This document shows positions 12,801 to 27,800 of a stretch of 64,000 nt of DNA, piece by piece. The stretch lies in the NCBI RefSeq assembly GCF_008728515.1, contig NC_044988.1, positions 34,761,159 through 34,825,158 of the forward strand, given 5' to 3'. Source of the stretch: Papio anubis. Lineage: Eukaryota > Chordata > Mammalia > Primates > Cercopithecidae. Positions within the stretch are counted from its first letter, which is position 1; every line of letters starts with the position of its first letter. The notes below the pieces were generated by a model, which had not been told where the DNA came from, ran no database searches, and was given only the letters and a program-made list of their open reading frames with translations. The translations under genes and the position numbers were made by a program.

Positions 12801-15800
12801 GAAACTGTGGCAAGCAAAGCCATGGATAAAGGAGACTTCTGTATCTGGTTTTTTGTTTGTTTCGAGAAACTGCTGGTCTCATGATGTATCAGGTCTAAAG
12901 CTGCAGGTCTAGGCCAAGTGCGGTGGCTCACGCCTGTAATCCAAGCACTCTGGGAGGCTGAGGAGGGTGGATCACCTGAGGTCAGGAGTTCAAGACCAGC
13001 CTGACCAACATGGTGAAAGCCCGTCTCTACAAAAAATGCAAAAATTAGCCAGGCGTGGTGGCACACCCCTGTAATCCCAGCTACTTGGGAGGCTGAGGTA
13101 GCAGAATTGCTTGAACCCGGAAGGCAGAAGGTGCAGTGAGCTGAGATCATGCCACTGCACTCCAGCCTGGGCAACAGAGTGAGACCCCGCCTTTAAATAA
13201 ATAAATAAATAAAGCAGGTCTAACAGGAATATTTTATAATAGTACATTCAGTTTTGATCACTTCATTCTTTGCTTATTCATAGAATGAGCCTAGTCTGCA
13301 AAAATATATAAGCATAATCCATTTATTGTTAAAGCTTAGATAGTTCTTTTAACTCCTGTTACTAAAAAAAAAAAAAAAAAAAAAAAGTCAGAAGATAAAA
13401 CAGCATGTTTAAAGTATTTGGTCATCCCTAGCAGTTATCTTGTTTTTATAATTTTATTTATTTTTGTTTTCTTCAGCTTAGAGTATACTTGCGAACATCA
13501 AATCTGGACAATGCCTTTGCTCATGTTACCAAAGCACAAGCAGAAACATTACTGCTTAGTGTCTTCCAGGACATGGTAATAGTATTTAGAGCAGACTGTT
13601 CAATATGCCTTTACAGTATTGAAAGAAAATCTGATGGGTAAGTATCTGGCATATGAGAAGTCACTTTTTGCTCCTATTTATCACGTTTTTCTTTTGTAGT
13701 TTTTATTTTCTCAAAACAGTTATTCCACTTTTATACTCAATCTCATTTTTGTTAGAAGTAAAAAAAGCAAGTTTTAATTAGTGATATTGATATAATAGCT
13801 AAGAAAAAAGAAATATCCTACACTAACTTCTTTAGCTTATCTTCCTGGAGTCATTTGAAAAAAAAAATCTAGTTTGGAATGAGGTTAAACCCTTAGATAC
13901 TAAATTTTTTTCACAACCTTGAAAATAAATGGTTACTGACTCTCCTAGTGCTCCCGATACTTGGTGGGAATTTGAAGGAGTTCCACAACTTTAAGACTGT
14001 AGGAAGCATGTCCTTAGCAAACTGACTTATATTTCCACTGAGCTAGATGGCTATAGTCTGGGGCAGAAAAAAATCAGCAGTGTTGTTGCTGCTGCATGTT
14101 GCCTTATATTTGTGTTGGCATCTGGTCTACTTGCGACATATTTAGACCACACCGTTGAGTTCTGTTTTTGTTCTCAGAGGTTAATTGAAGTATGTATTTA
14201 CTGAAACAGCACAGTGATTGAGGAGTAATGCAAGATAAAAATTAAGACATCTCACTAGCCTCAGTGATTGAACCGTCATTCTTTCTCAATCAACTAGTTT
14301 TTTCCACTTAAATATTTGTATTCTTATAGCTTCTTCCCTAGTTTTTGTCTTCCCTCCTATTTGTTACTCCCTTTCTTTCTCTCTCATCCCCATATATGTT
14401 CCCTGGTTCCCCTCAACCTTGCCAACTTCCTGATCGAAGGATATATGGGGAGAAGATGATAGGTAGAAGACATCTGAGTCTTCCATAAGCATGAAGTCTA
14501 ATACTATTACTAGTGGAAAAGAAAGAAAATCTTGTTAGCATTGTTGTTGAGGTATGTGGGTTTCTTTTGTTTTTACAGTCCAAATACTACTGCTGGTATT
14601 CAAGTTCTTCAGGAGGTTTCCATGTCACGCTACATTCCTCACCCTTTCCTGGTAGTATCTGTCACTCTGACATCAGTGAGTACAGAGAATGGAATCACCT
14701 TGAAAATGCCACAGCAGGTACCATTCCATTATCAAAGCTCTTTGGAGTTTACATCTCAGTGTTTGGTATTCGAGTCCACATTAGGAACTATTTGTTCAGC
14801 AAATAAATACTAAGTGTCTAAAATGTACCTTATATGAGTATGCTGGGTTGCAGTGGCAAATTAAAAAGACATGCTTTCTGCTCAGGCATTAAATAAATAA
14901 TTACATACATAATGAATTGTTCCTGTTATGTGTGCCAAAAAGTAGTATACATTACTGTGAGAGCATATAACAAAAACCTATAATAATCTGAATAATCAGA
15001 GATTTCTGTATCATTTAAATTAAAACCAGGAGAATAAGTAGAGATTATCTAAGTTAAGAGGGGATGGATTTTCAGGTGGAAGGAACGGTAGTGCAGAGGC
15101 CCATAGACGAGAGAACATGACACACTCAGGGAATTGGAAGAATTTTACAGTGACTGGGACATGGAAATTGAAAGATATAAGTCTTGTAGATAATATTGAT
15201 AATTTTAGACTTTAAGTCTAAAGTGTTTTAAGGTAGATATTATTAGATCTAACCTTTATAATGTTTACTATAAGGAGGAAAATGAACTGGAGTAAGACAA
15301 AACTACGGTAGGGAGAGCAACTGGGAGGTCATTGTAATGATCTAGGTCAGTGGTGTTCATAGTCTGAACTTGGGCAGTGAAAAAGGATACGGAAAGAAGT
15401 AGAATTGAGTATAGAATAGCAGGGGCTTTATAATTAGTTAATTATGAGGAAAGAGAAAGTATAATCCCATCGTGTCTGGGTAAAGTAACAGGGAAGTAGG
15501 GTGACCAGGACCCACGTTGCATAACTTCCTATTTCAGTGGTTTGTAAACTTCGTGTCAACTGGGAACTTATTGTCAGAGGAAAATTGTATGTAGATTTAT
15601 TTGTCATCCCTGTCTGCCCAGTCTGTCTTTTACTTCCTATTGAGGCACTTCTGTCAAACCTCAACACTCCATAAAATAATTAGAAAACAGTGCAGTAGAC
15701 TATCCAGTTATGGGGAATGTAATATTACTTATATGAATCTAAAATCGATTTTGTTACATTCTATCCCAGTTCTCTATTCTTTGTAACAAGACATTGTAAA

Positions 15801-18800
15801 AGCTACTCCCTCTTCCACATGATGACCCCTAAAATACTTGCAGACAGTTATCATTCCTTGTCTTCTCCTTCTCTCCTCAAACCTCTCTGTCTTCTTATCT
15901 GCATGCTAAATACTTCCATATCTCCAACTATTTCATGTGACCTACCTCCAACTATTTCATGTGATACTTGTTCTAGACCCCTTAACCATCTTGGTCTCCC
16001 TTCTTTTTTTTTTTTTTTTTTTTTCCTTTTTTCCTTTTTTTGAGACAAGAGTCTCACTCTGTCGCCAGGCTGGAGTGCAGTGGCGCAATCTTGGCTCACT
16101 GCAACCTCTGCCTCCCACGTTTCAAGTGATTCTCCTGCCTCGGCCTCCTGAGTAGCTGGGACTACAGGGGTGCGCCACCACGCCCAGCTAATTTTTGTAT
16201 ATTTAGTAGAGACGGGGATTCACCATGTTGGCCAGGATGGTCTCAATCTCTTGACCTCATGATCCACTTACCTCGGCCTTCCAAATTGCTGGGATTACAG
16301 GCGTGAGTGACCGTGCTCAGCCTCGGTCTCCCTTCTATAGGTAAAATTGGTTTTCTCCTTTAAAATATAGTTCCCATTTCCTCTGCAAATCATATTTAAT
16401 GGTAACCTGTTAGTCCTAATTGATAAGGGAATATACTGTTTTACAGAAGTTTAGATAAAAGGTGTGAAAAAAGCTGTGACAATTTAAAAATCATTTTGCA
16501 GTCCTGAGGAACTAATCAATCTTAGCATCACTAAAAATGGGAAAACCAGGTATGGTATGCTTCTTGAGGTGATATAGCATGAAGTTCACAAGAATTATTG
16601 CCAAAAATCTTGAACACAAATCAAATCAAGTGTACAGCGTCATCTTCCCTACCACAAGGAAGCAGAATACGAGACATTCTGTTGGACAGCTACAAGTCAC
16701 TAACGTGGGGGAAAAAGAAGCACATCTTCTAGATTAAATAAGATTTTGAAGCCATAAAAACCAAATGCAGTGGGTAAAACTCATTTGTGAGGCAAATCTG
16801 ATAATCGTCACCCTACAGAACCAAGTCAGTAAGCTCATTTGTATCTTCAAACAAGCTATGAAAAGACACTGTTGAAACAATTAGGGATATTTAAATACTA
16901 ATGGGGAGAGAAAGTAGGGAATAATTGTAAATTTTATTGGATGTGATACTAGCATCGTGGCTATGTAAGCAGATGCCCATATATTTTAGGAATGCATATT
17001 AAACATATAGAAGTAAAATGGGTAGCGTATCTTACTTGAAAATACTCTGACAAAACTGGAAAAAAAAATAAGGGATGGATGGAGCACATAAGGCAAAATC
17101 TTGATAATTGTGAATCTGGATAATGGCAGTGTGGAAGTTCATTATACTATTCTCCCTACTTTTAATCATATTTAAAGTTTTCATATTTAAAAAAGGACTC
17201 ATATATCCCAGATAGAGTAGGCAACCAGTGGCATCAGTAGTACTGGATACCATATTTAGAGAGGACCTTTCACAAAGAGAAGGTGCTTAATTTGGCTGGA
17301 GCAGATTAAGAAGTTAAAATTGACTGATTACCATAGAGGGAAGACAAAGAATGCTAGAGCAAAGTAAGTTTTGATTTAATACTAAAGTTAAAAAAAAAAT
17401 TGTAGTAACAGTGAAAACTCTTCAACAGCAAGATAGTCTCTCCATGAGAGTGAGCTCCTTGCTACTGAAACTCCCGTGGATAATCATCTGCCAGGGATTT
17501 TTTTAGGGTAAGAGATGGAGTTTGGGGTTCCTTCAAATTTAGGATTTTGAGCATACAGGTAGCCCTTGCTTTTTTCTGAAAGCTTTATTAAAGTTGCCTG
17601 AGAGTGCTGTTGCAGTCATCTTTAACATTATCAGAAAATGTTGAATGCTAAGATCGGATACTGATAATACCCACTCACTGAAGAAAAGAGAAGTGTACTT
17701 TTTTAATGAATTAGTATGAAATATGGTGAAATCTACCATCTTAAAACTTAAGGTAGTCGTTATAAATATTAGTCATATTGTGGTGAATTACAGTAAATGC
17801 CTTTAAGGTCTTTTGAAGTGTTTTAGTGTATGCCAATCCCCAGTCATGCTGTTTTGCTGCAGGTGTTTGTGGTTTTTTTTCCTCTGCTATCTAGCTACAT
17901 TTTACTGTTATCTAGGTGTCTGACTCTTCTAGTTCCCACACACCTAAATTCCATGTTCACTTTTCATACCTCCAAATTACTTTCTGGATAGATACCCAAT
18001 TTTTTTATTTAGTCATTTCTTTATACACAATCCCCTGTAGAATCTGAAAGCAGTAAGCAAGAGTAGTTTGTATAGCCAGGTATTTTGCAACTAGTATAGG
18101 GTGGCTGTTGTTTTCTTGATGAACCCTAAATGATATTGGCAGTTTAAATTAATCCTGCCAGCATGCAGCAAAGACTGGGACACAATCCCACAAGTTTTGA
18201 ACAGTCATTCTTTCCTCCCTGAAATTCTTTCCTTCTATTTATATAGCATATATAGCATTGTGCTTCCCTATTTCTCTTTTGTTTTCCAGAAGCTCAGGTA
18301 ATGGCCCGCTGCTCTTTTTTCCCTGGCTACTGTGCCGGAGAAACATCTGTCTCCTTCAGTTTACCAGCTTCACCTTTTTTTTTTTTGAGCTGGAGTCTTG
18401 CTTTGTCACCCAGGCTAGAGTGCAGTGGCGTGATCTTGGCTCACTGCAACCTCTGCCTCCCGGGTTCAAGTGATTCTTCTGCCTCAGCCTTCCGAATAGC
18501 TGGGATTACAGGCGCCAGCCACTGTGCCTGGCTTATTTTGTATTTTTAGTAGAGACGGAGTTTCACCATCTTGGCCAGGCTGGTCTCAAACTCCTGACCT
18601 CGTGATCCACCCGCCTTGGCCTCCCAAAGTGCTGGGATTACAGGCGTGAGCCACTGCGCCCAGCCTGGCCCAGCCTCACCTTTAAGCTTCTGATGCTGGT
18701 ACAGTCCTCTCTGATTTAGTCATTGCTCACATTTTTACCTGGAAGTCTTAAAGTTTTTGTTTTTTGTTTTTTTGTTTTTTGGTTTTTTTTCAAATTAAAT

Positions 18801-21800
18801 GAGCCAAAAAGAAAAAGGGAAACTCTTTTGTTTTCCCTTCCCTAATTTATCTTCCTACCTTCTATCAGTGATAATAACTTCAACTTGTCTAGCACCTCCG
18901 CTAACCTGGAAATCGTCTGTGGTTCTTCTCTTTTTCTACCTTTCATGTCTAGGATAGCAGTAAGTTCTATTTTTTTAACCAAAAGTTTCCTTCCTCTTTA
19001 CAGGTGGAAATGACTTGATACCTGAGATTCCTTTTAAAACAGGGCTGCTCAAAGTTTAATGTGCATAATGCTTTAAGTTGGGTGATAGGGCTCAATAGGA
19101 AATCATTATACTAGGCTCTCTGAGGTTTGATTGAAATTTTTCATAATAAAAAGGCAGACTATTTCCTCATTTCTGAAGTCAACACCCATGAAATCTGCCT
19201 CTCCTCAGTAACCTATCCTGATTAACTCTGATTTTTTAAATAACTGTCTTAATCAAGAGCCATAAGTAGTGGCTTCTTTCCTGCTGCTATTTTACCTGGC
19301 TTTCTAAATCCTCCTTGAAGGGCTGTTACCATCCAGCTTTGTTCTCATAATGTCCCTAGTCTAGCCAGACTGTTCTCACTTTCCCAGTAGTTCCCTGTCT
19401 TCGTTTTCATTGCACACTTCTACCAACCCTTACTCTCCCACTTGTGTATGTCTTCCTCATCTGTCAGGTTCCACTGCATCCTTTTAAACTTCCTGTAGTT
19501 ATGGCAGATAGATCACTGATCTCTCATTTTGATAAACTTCTAAAGTTCTCTCAGTTTTTTCAGGATAATTCAACTCTGCCCTCAATCTTATGTCACTGGT
19601 GGTGTTCATTAATTGCATTATGTGTTAGACTTTGTACCATCCTAGCCAGAAAGCTCCTTGTATTCCCATAGAGCCTAGCAGAATGGCTATACATAATATA
19701 ACCTCAATAAACATTGTGTTCTTTAATCTATAAACCTTATGGATTGGGGGGAGATGCAGAAAGCATACTGATACAGAAGTATGAATTTAGTTGCTTTTTC
19801 TTAAATTTCAGGCTCGTGGTGCAGAGAGCATTATGTTAAACCTGGCAGGACAGCTCATCATGATGCAGAGGGACAGGTCAGGCCCACAGATCCGGGAGAA
19901 GGACAGTAACCCTAACCAAAGGAAACTTGTGAGTAAAGTGCAAGTCATTTCTTTTCAAACATTAAGAAGGTATAGGATAAGGATGAAGGAATGAAAGAAT
20001 TTAGGAGAAGAGTATTTTATGATTTGGAAACGAGAAATTGTAAGTCCATAAAATTAGTCTTAAGCCTCTGGGTGTAAGACTGACTGACTGGAGGATAAGG
20101 TCCCAAAATGATCATGAAATGTTCCATACTCCATATGTTACTGCTTAGGCATCATTCATTGCTAATTCTAATGGAAAAAAAAAGGGATAGAGGCCAGGCG
20201 CAGTGGCTCATGCCTGTAATCCCAGCTCTTTGGGAGGCCGAGGCGGGCAGATCACGAGGTCAGGAGATCGAGACCATCCTGGCTAATACAGTGAAACCCC
20301 GTCTCTACTAAAAATACAAAAAATTAGCCGAGCGCGGTGGCGGGCACCTGTAGTCCCAGCTACTAGGGAGGCTGAGGCAGGAGAATGCCATGAACCCGGG
20401 AGGCGGAGCTTGCAGTGAGCCGAGATTGAGCCGAGATCGTGCCACTGTGCTCCAGCCTGGGCGACAGAGCGAGACTCTGTCTCAAAAAATATATATATAG
20501 GGATAGACTGATGAAGTTCATGGGGTGTTTTGTTTTTAGATTTAAGTGTATATACTTTAAGAGGCCAGGATACTTTTATTAACTCTAAATAGATTCCCTT
20601 GCTTTTCCCAAAAAGATATTATACTATCATTTGAAAGACTTAGTAAACTAGTACCTAGGAACTTAAGGACCTGCAAATTTAATAGGAAAACAACTTGATT
20701 CTTATCTCTCCTTCTCCAGCTGCCATTCTGTCCTCCTGTTGTACTAGCCCAGTCTGTTGAAAGTGTCTGGACAACGTGTCGAGCAAATAAACAGAAACGT
20801 CACCTTCTGGAGGCCCTCTGGCTGAGCTGTGGTGGTGCAGGGATGAAAGTTTGGCTCCCTCTCTTCCCTAGGGATCACCGCAAGCCCCATTCCTTCTTGT
20901 CCCAGCGGATCATGCTGCCTTTCCACATCAACATTTACCCGCTAGCTGTTTTGTTTGAAGATGCTTTAGTCCTTGGTGCTGTCAATGACACTTTGCTATA
21001 TGATTCTTTGTATACTCGGAACAATGCTAGAGAACAGCTGGAGGTGCTCTTCCCTTTCTGTGTTGTGGAGAGAACCTCTCAGATCTACCTCCACCACATT
21101 CTACGACAACTTCTGGTCAGAAACCTTGGGGAGCAAGCCTTGCTCTTGGCCCAGTCCTGTGCCACATTACCTTACTTCCCTCATGTGCTGGAGCTCATGC
21201 TCCATGAAGTACTGGAAGAAGAAGCTACCTCACGGGAGCCCATTCCCGACCCTCTGCTTCCCACTGTGGCAAAATTTATCACCGAGTTCCCCCTCTTCCT
21301 GCAGACAGTTGTCCATTGTGCCAGGAAGACTGAATATGCCCTGTGGAATTACCTTTTTGCAGCTGTTGGAAACCCTAAGGACTTGTTTGAGGAATGTTTG
21401 ATGGCTCAGGATTTGGACACAGCTGCCTCTTACCTTATTATCTTACAGGTAACAATTCTGTTCTTATAAAAGGGCAAGAGTTAATGAGCTTAAACTTAGA
21501 AAAATAGAAATGTCCTGTTTTGGCACCATGATTGTGTTTAAGGAATTCATAGTCAGATTTTCTGTTTATATCTTAAATTTGGAAGAATTCAGACAGATTC
21601 CTTTGAATGTCATAAAGTAACATTGCAGAGATATTTTTTCCTGTTTGTGCATAAATAAGCCTAAACAGATTAATGAGTTCAGAGTAGTAGTTTGAAAATT
21701 TAATATATTGAAGAAATGTAATATATGTATTAGAATACATATAATAAGAACATGTAAGAAATACTACATAAGATTATTGAAATATTACATAAGAAACATA

Positions 21801-24800
21801 GCAAAGAAAGTATTATTTGGGATATTAGTGAGTTTGAGCTTCCCACAACAGTAGATTTGTTTCCTTTTAGTGTGGGTTGCTGAGGGGACACTTATTAGAG
21901 CATGGTCATAACAGAGCACCTTCAGCTAGTCTCCCCAAAGCACGCGGAGAAGGCTCAGGCCTGCCACAGCAAAGACCCTCAGAGCACACGGTTTTTCTCA
22001 AAAGAATGGCTTCTTTGCAACTCCTGAAAATTTATTTCATTAGATATTTGACAAAAGGGCTTGACAGTTGGTTATTTGATAGGCTACACTTAAAGATTAT
22101 TTCCAGTTACTGCAAAGTTGTTTTCATTGATATAAGAAACTAACCATAAACCTGGTTTGAATCTCTGCCTGAAGCAGATTTCCCGTCAGCTTCTTTGCTT
22201 CACGACAACGGACTGAAACCAGAAGAGACACTCAGGCAGAGGCCGGGTGGCCTTGAAGTATGATCCATGGCTAGCCCTAAAGAAAAATCCATAGGGGTTT
22301 AAAAACAGAATCAAAATAAATGCAGCTGTTTTTTTGGTTCTGGGTCACTCCCTGTAACTTCACTGATCTCCCTGACAATGTAATTTTTTCTGCAGCAGAA
22401 TTCCTAAGTTGCTACGGATTGACAGTTAATAACTACAATTAAAGTTGTATATTAGGCACCTTTCCATGAAGACCAAGATAGGCAGGTTAAATTTGTGAAA
22501 GAAAAATGGAGGAATTCTGAATGTGCAGCAGGACCTTACTACTTGCTATTGCTCAAAGCAAAGATTTTAGTTACATCCTCAGAAAATTCTACAGCAGGTG
22601 ACAGACCTGACCTTTTTTGGAGTCGGGCAAACCTCCCTATTTTCTCTTCCTTTTCTGCTGATCTTCAACAATTTACTTAACTGAGTTTCCTCACTTGTAA
22701 AATACAAATGATACGTATATCTGCAGAGTCACTGGGAGAAATAAATGAAATAATGAATTAAAGTATATGTATGGTATCTGGCATGTAGTGGGAGTTTAAT
22801 AAATTATAGTTTACATACACCAGAAGAGTACTTGCCTCGCTTTTGCTTGTATGGTACTTTTTAATCTTGCTATTAAACTAACCCCTGTGGTGGTGTGACT
22901 ACATTCTTTGAGTTTAGAAAGCTGGAGATAAAGAATTGCTCGTATCTTCCCAAATTGTGTAGTATAAAAAGAATGCTGTCCTGGTTGTTTTTTGTAGAAT
23001 ATGGAAGTCCCTGCAGTAAGTAGGCAACATGCTACCCTTCTATTCAACACAGCACTAGAACAAGGCAAGTGGGACCTCTGTCGACACATGATTCGATTTC
23101 TTAAAGCCATTGGCTCTGGAGAATCTGAGACACCTCCATCCACACCCACAACTCAGGTTAGTTGGAAAAGTTATACATCTCTAGACCATACACCCATGTG
23201 GCATCTTTCTCTAATGGTACTGCATATTGTGTGTAATCCTAGGAACCCAGTTCAAGTGGTGGATTTGAGTTCTTCAGGAATCGAAGCATCAGTTTATCCC
23301 AGTCAGCTGAAAATGTTCCTCCGAGTAAATTCAGTTTACAGAAAACACTAAGCATGCCATCTGGTCCCTCTGGAAAAAGGTAAAATAATAAAGAGCCATT
23401 ACTGCTTTTTGGGCATTCATGACACATTGCATTTCAAGACATTTACAAAATTGGGTCTTAATGGAAACAACTGTTTCATCCAGTTGCAGTTTATTTTTCC
23501 ATTCCCAAAAAGCAGAGACCACACAGAAGGCTTCCCTTTTTTCTTCTTCCCAAGTTCACTTCAATACCCTTTGAGTAGTTTCTGCCCCTTTTTCTGGAAT
23601 AGATCTTGATGTACCTGGTCTGAATGTAACAACTTTTGTTTGTTTAAGACAGAGTCTCACTCTGTCACCCAGGCTGGAATGCAGTGGCACCATCTCAGCT
23701 CACCGCAATCTCCGCCTCACAGGTTCAAGGGATTCTCTTGCCTCAGCCACCCGAATAGCTGGGATTACAGGCATGTGTTACCACACCCGGCTAATGTTCG
23801 TATTTTTAGTAGAGATGGGGTTTCACCATGTTGCCCAGGCTAGTCTCGAGCTCCTGGCCTCAAGGATCTGCCTGCCTCTACTTCCCAAAAGGCCAGAATT
23901 ACAAGCGTGAGCCACCCTACCTGGCCAAATGCCACAGACTTTTTTTTTCCCCATAAGTTACTGAGGTCCAGGTAGTATTTGGTTACATTAGTAAGTTGTT
24001 TAATGGTGATTTGTGAGATTTTGGTGCACCCATCACCCGAGCAGTATACACTGCACCATATTTGTTGTCTTTTATCCCTCGCCCTACTCCCAGCCTTTCC
24101 CACAAGTCCCCAAAGTCCATTGTATCATTCTTATGCCTTTGTGTCCTCATAGTTTAGCTCCCACATATCAGTGAGAACATACAATGTTTGGTTTTCCATT
24201 CCTGAGTTACTTCACTTAGAATAATACTCTCCAGTTTCATCAAGTCATTGCAAATGCTGTTAATTCGTTCCTTTTTATGGCTGAGTAGTATTCCATCATA
24301 TATACGTATGTACGACAGTTTCTTTATCCACTCGTTGATTGATGGGCATTTGGGTTGGTTCCACAATTTTGCAGTTGTGAATTGTGCTGCTATAAACATG
24401 CGTGTGCAAGTATCTTTTTTGAATAATGCCTTCTTTTCCTCTGGGTAGATCCCCAGTAGTGGGATTGCTGAATCAAATAGTAGTTCTACTTTTAGTTCTT
24501 TAAGGAATCTCCACCCTGTTTTCCATAGCAGCTGTACTAGTTTACATTCCCACTAGCAGTGTAGAAGTGTTCCCTGATCACCGCATCCATGCCAACATCT
24601 ACTGTTTTTTGATTATGGTCATTCTTGCAGGAGTAAGGTGGCATTGCATTGTGGTTTTGATTTGAAAATGCAACAGACTTTTAAATTACCTCTGATGATA
24701 GAGGACACAAGTAAAAAGGAAGATAGATAAATCTGTAGGTAATCCAAAAGCCTTCTTAAAGTCAGTAATTTTACCTGTCCTTCTAATTATACCTTTTGAT

Positions 24801-27800
24801 AAAAAATCAAAATAAAAATTTAGTGCTAATGCATTTGACCTATTGATTAGAGAAGTTATTAAACAGTGGAGGAACCAAATGAATTGTACCTGTAGTCCCA
24901 ACTACTTGGGAGGCTGAGGTGGGGAAGATAGCTTGAACCCAGGAGTTTGAGGTTGCAGTGAGCTATGATCACACCACTGCACTCCAGATTGGGTGACATT
25001 GTGAAACCTTGTCATTTAAGAAAAAAAAAAAATTGGTTTTCTTTTCATGTCTGCATGACTCACACTGAGAAATTTAATTTCACTTTGCCTCTCTATCCTT
25101 AGTTTCTTTGATGTGCTCTCCTTCCCTCTTTTCATTGGGCTTTTCAAATACGGCATAGGTTTGCTGCCTTTCTTTCCATCACCCACCTGTCACCTGCTTC
25201 CTAGTCTGACTTCTTCCATCCCCCTTTTCCTGTTCCCTGTATTCATTCTAGAGATGTGTCTTAAAGAGCCTACTGTGTTCCGAGGGTTGTGGTGTAACAC
25301 GGAGGAGAAGCGCTGATACTTTATCATCATTGTCAATCAGAATTAGATCGTGAATCTCTTATCTCCTTGTCAGCTTTATCAGTACCTCTGCGTAATTAAG
25401 TATGTGAAATCCTCCAGTAAAGATTATTCTGTAGCTTTCTTGTGTTTCCACTTACAGATGGAGCAAAGACAGTGACTGTGCTGAGAACATGTATATTGAC
25501 ATGATGCTCTGGAGACATGCTCGGCGCCTCTTAGAAGATGTGAGGTTAAAGGACCTTGGCTGCTTTGCAGCCCAGCTGGGCTTTGAACTAATTAGTTGGC
25601 TGTGCAAGGAACGTACCCGAGCTGCCCGGGTAGACAACTTTGTAATAGCCCTGAAGAGACTCCATAAAGATTTCCTGTGGCCACTTCCAATCATCCCAGC
25701 CTCTTCTATCAGTTCTCCTTTCAAAAATGGAAAATACCGAACTGGTAATGTAGACTTCATGTCACTTGTACAAGAAGAATTGTATTTTACTCCATGTATT
25801 TACACATTTTGCTGTTAGTTGATATTCAAGGAATTATTTTCATTCCAAACTTAGGAGTGGATAAAAGCCAACTTTTTGTACATGAGTTGGAATGCCAACT
25901 ATTTGACCAAGGATGTAAATAAAGTAGAACCTATGTCTCTAAGTCTTGTGACCTTGAAGTCTAATTCAAAAATCTAATCATTCTTGGATTATAAAGAAGT
26001 TGAGAACTGCCTGAATATAAAAGCTACCATGCTCATGTTATTGTGGGAAAGAGTTCTGGAATCAGATAGACATGGACCTCAAAATAAGCTGACAGAACTC
26101 ACTCGAGGGGAACAGTAAAGGCCACCTTCTAAAGTAGGAGAGGACAAACTGAAAATGTATATTTTGGTGAAAGAAAAGTTTAAAGTTTTTAAATTCAGGT
26201 CTTTTTATGAAGACTGTTCTAATTATTATTATTTATGAATATTGAAACCAAAACTTTTAACTTTGGCATTTAGAAACTTCATGTTATCTTAAGAACCAAA
26301 GCAAATCACTTAGAAGATCAACATAATAAAGTTTTGCCTAGCTCCAGTAAGAGATACAATGATATAACTGTTAGGTGGCATTGTATGGTCAGTTCATTGT
26401 TACACAATCCCACGTCTCTAGTTTTGGGGTGGCTGATACAGTGTAAGACAGTAATTGCCTTTAAACTGTTCTTACTGAGTAGGCACATGGGGGAAGCTAA
26501 AAGAGCTGAACTGAAAATGTCAGTGCGTGCATCTTGAATTTCTTCCTCCATTTTTTGTTTTCGGACCCACTCTGCAGTGGGAGAGCAGCTGTTAAAGTCT
26601 CAATCAGCTGACCCATTTTTAAACCTTGAGATGGATGCTGGCATCTCCAACATCCAGCGAAGTCAGAGCTGGCTCACCAACATTGGCCCCACCCATCAAG
26701 AGATAGACACAGCTTCATCCCATGGACCACAGATGCAAGATGCCTTCTTGTCACCTTTATCTAATAAAGGTAAATGTCATTTTAAGTCCTGGCTGTTCTT
26801 CAGTTCCTTTGAAGAAAGTTTATGTGCTATAGCACTTCAGAGATCGACCTTCACTCTTTTTCTGTCGTGATGGAGGATTAACCATTTGTATCCACTGGAG
26901 AGGTAGACAGTTTGTAGAACAAGGCCAAATTGGCCTTGACTGTACTTTGCCATATTTATTTTACGTGAACAAAATAAATAGTACAGATCAATAGATGAAT
27001 CTTTGTAAATCAGTTTTGCTGATAAGGAAACACTTTGACCTCCAAATAAGCAAAATGTGTTATCCTCATATAAAGAATTCCATTTTTATCGTAATTAGAT
27101 GTGGATCATAAAAAATTTTACTCCATTATCATTTTTATATTTTTTATTTCTTTTTCTTTTGGAATATGTGAGGAGGTAAGGTTTTTTATTTCTTAAAAAT
27201 TTGTGGACATTTGCTTTTGCTCTTGCTATATAAGTTCCTACATAATATCCTTGATTTTGCCTCTTGGTCTTAAAAGCTTGTAATATTTACTATCTGGCCC
27301 TTTTACAAAAAAATGTACACCAACCTCTGCTCTATAGTAATGGGTAAATTACAAACTGAAGAGCTTTTGAAGCAATTTGTGTTGGCATAGGGTTATACAG
27401 TATAGGAGCTTAAACAACAATTGAAGTTTTTTGTTTTTTTAGTGACCAGGCATTTGTCTAATGTTTGATTATCAGTCTGCCATCACTATTACCTGAGCTT
27501 CTGCTATGTGAGGAGGCTTACAGATCTCATCAGTTTTTTTTAAAAAATTGTGGTAGAATACACAATTTAACAGCCTAACCATTTTTAAGCAAAGTTTGTA
27601 GTGTTACACCCACATTGTTCTGCAGTCAACCTCCAGAACGCTCTTCATCTTCAAAATGAAAACTCTGTACATGTTATTTAATAACAACTCCCCATCCTTC
27701 TTCCCCCAGCCACTGGCAACCACCATTTTATTTTTTCTCTCTCTGAATTTGACTGTTCTAGGTACTTCATATAAGGAAATCATATAGTGTTTGTCTTTTT

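Noticed and set aside
13366..13386. Isolated poly-A run as the trace of a processed pseudogene
   Set aside because: No gene-like sequence precedes it and no target duplication was found; it is likely a simple A-tract.
14513..14813. Frame starting at 14,513
   Set aside because: It overlaps the true RIC1 exon (14,579-14,717) in another frame; the exon borders and phase define the coding frame.
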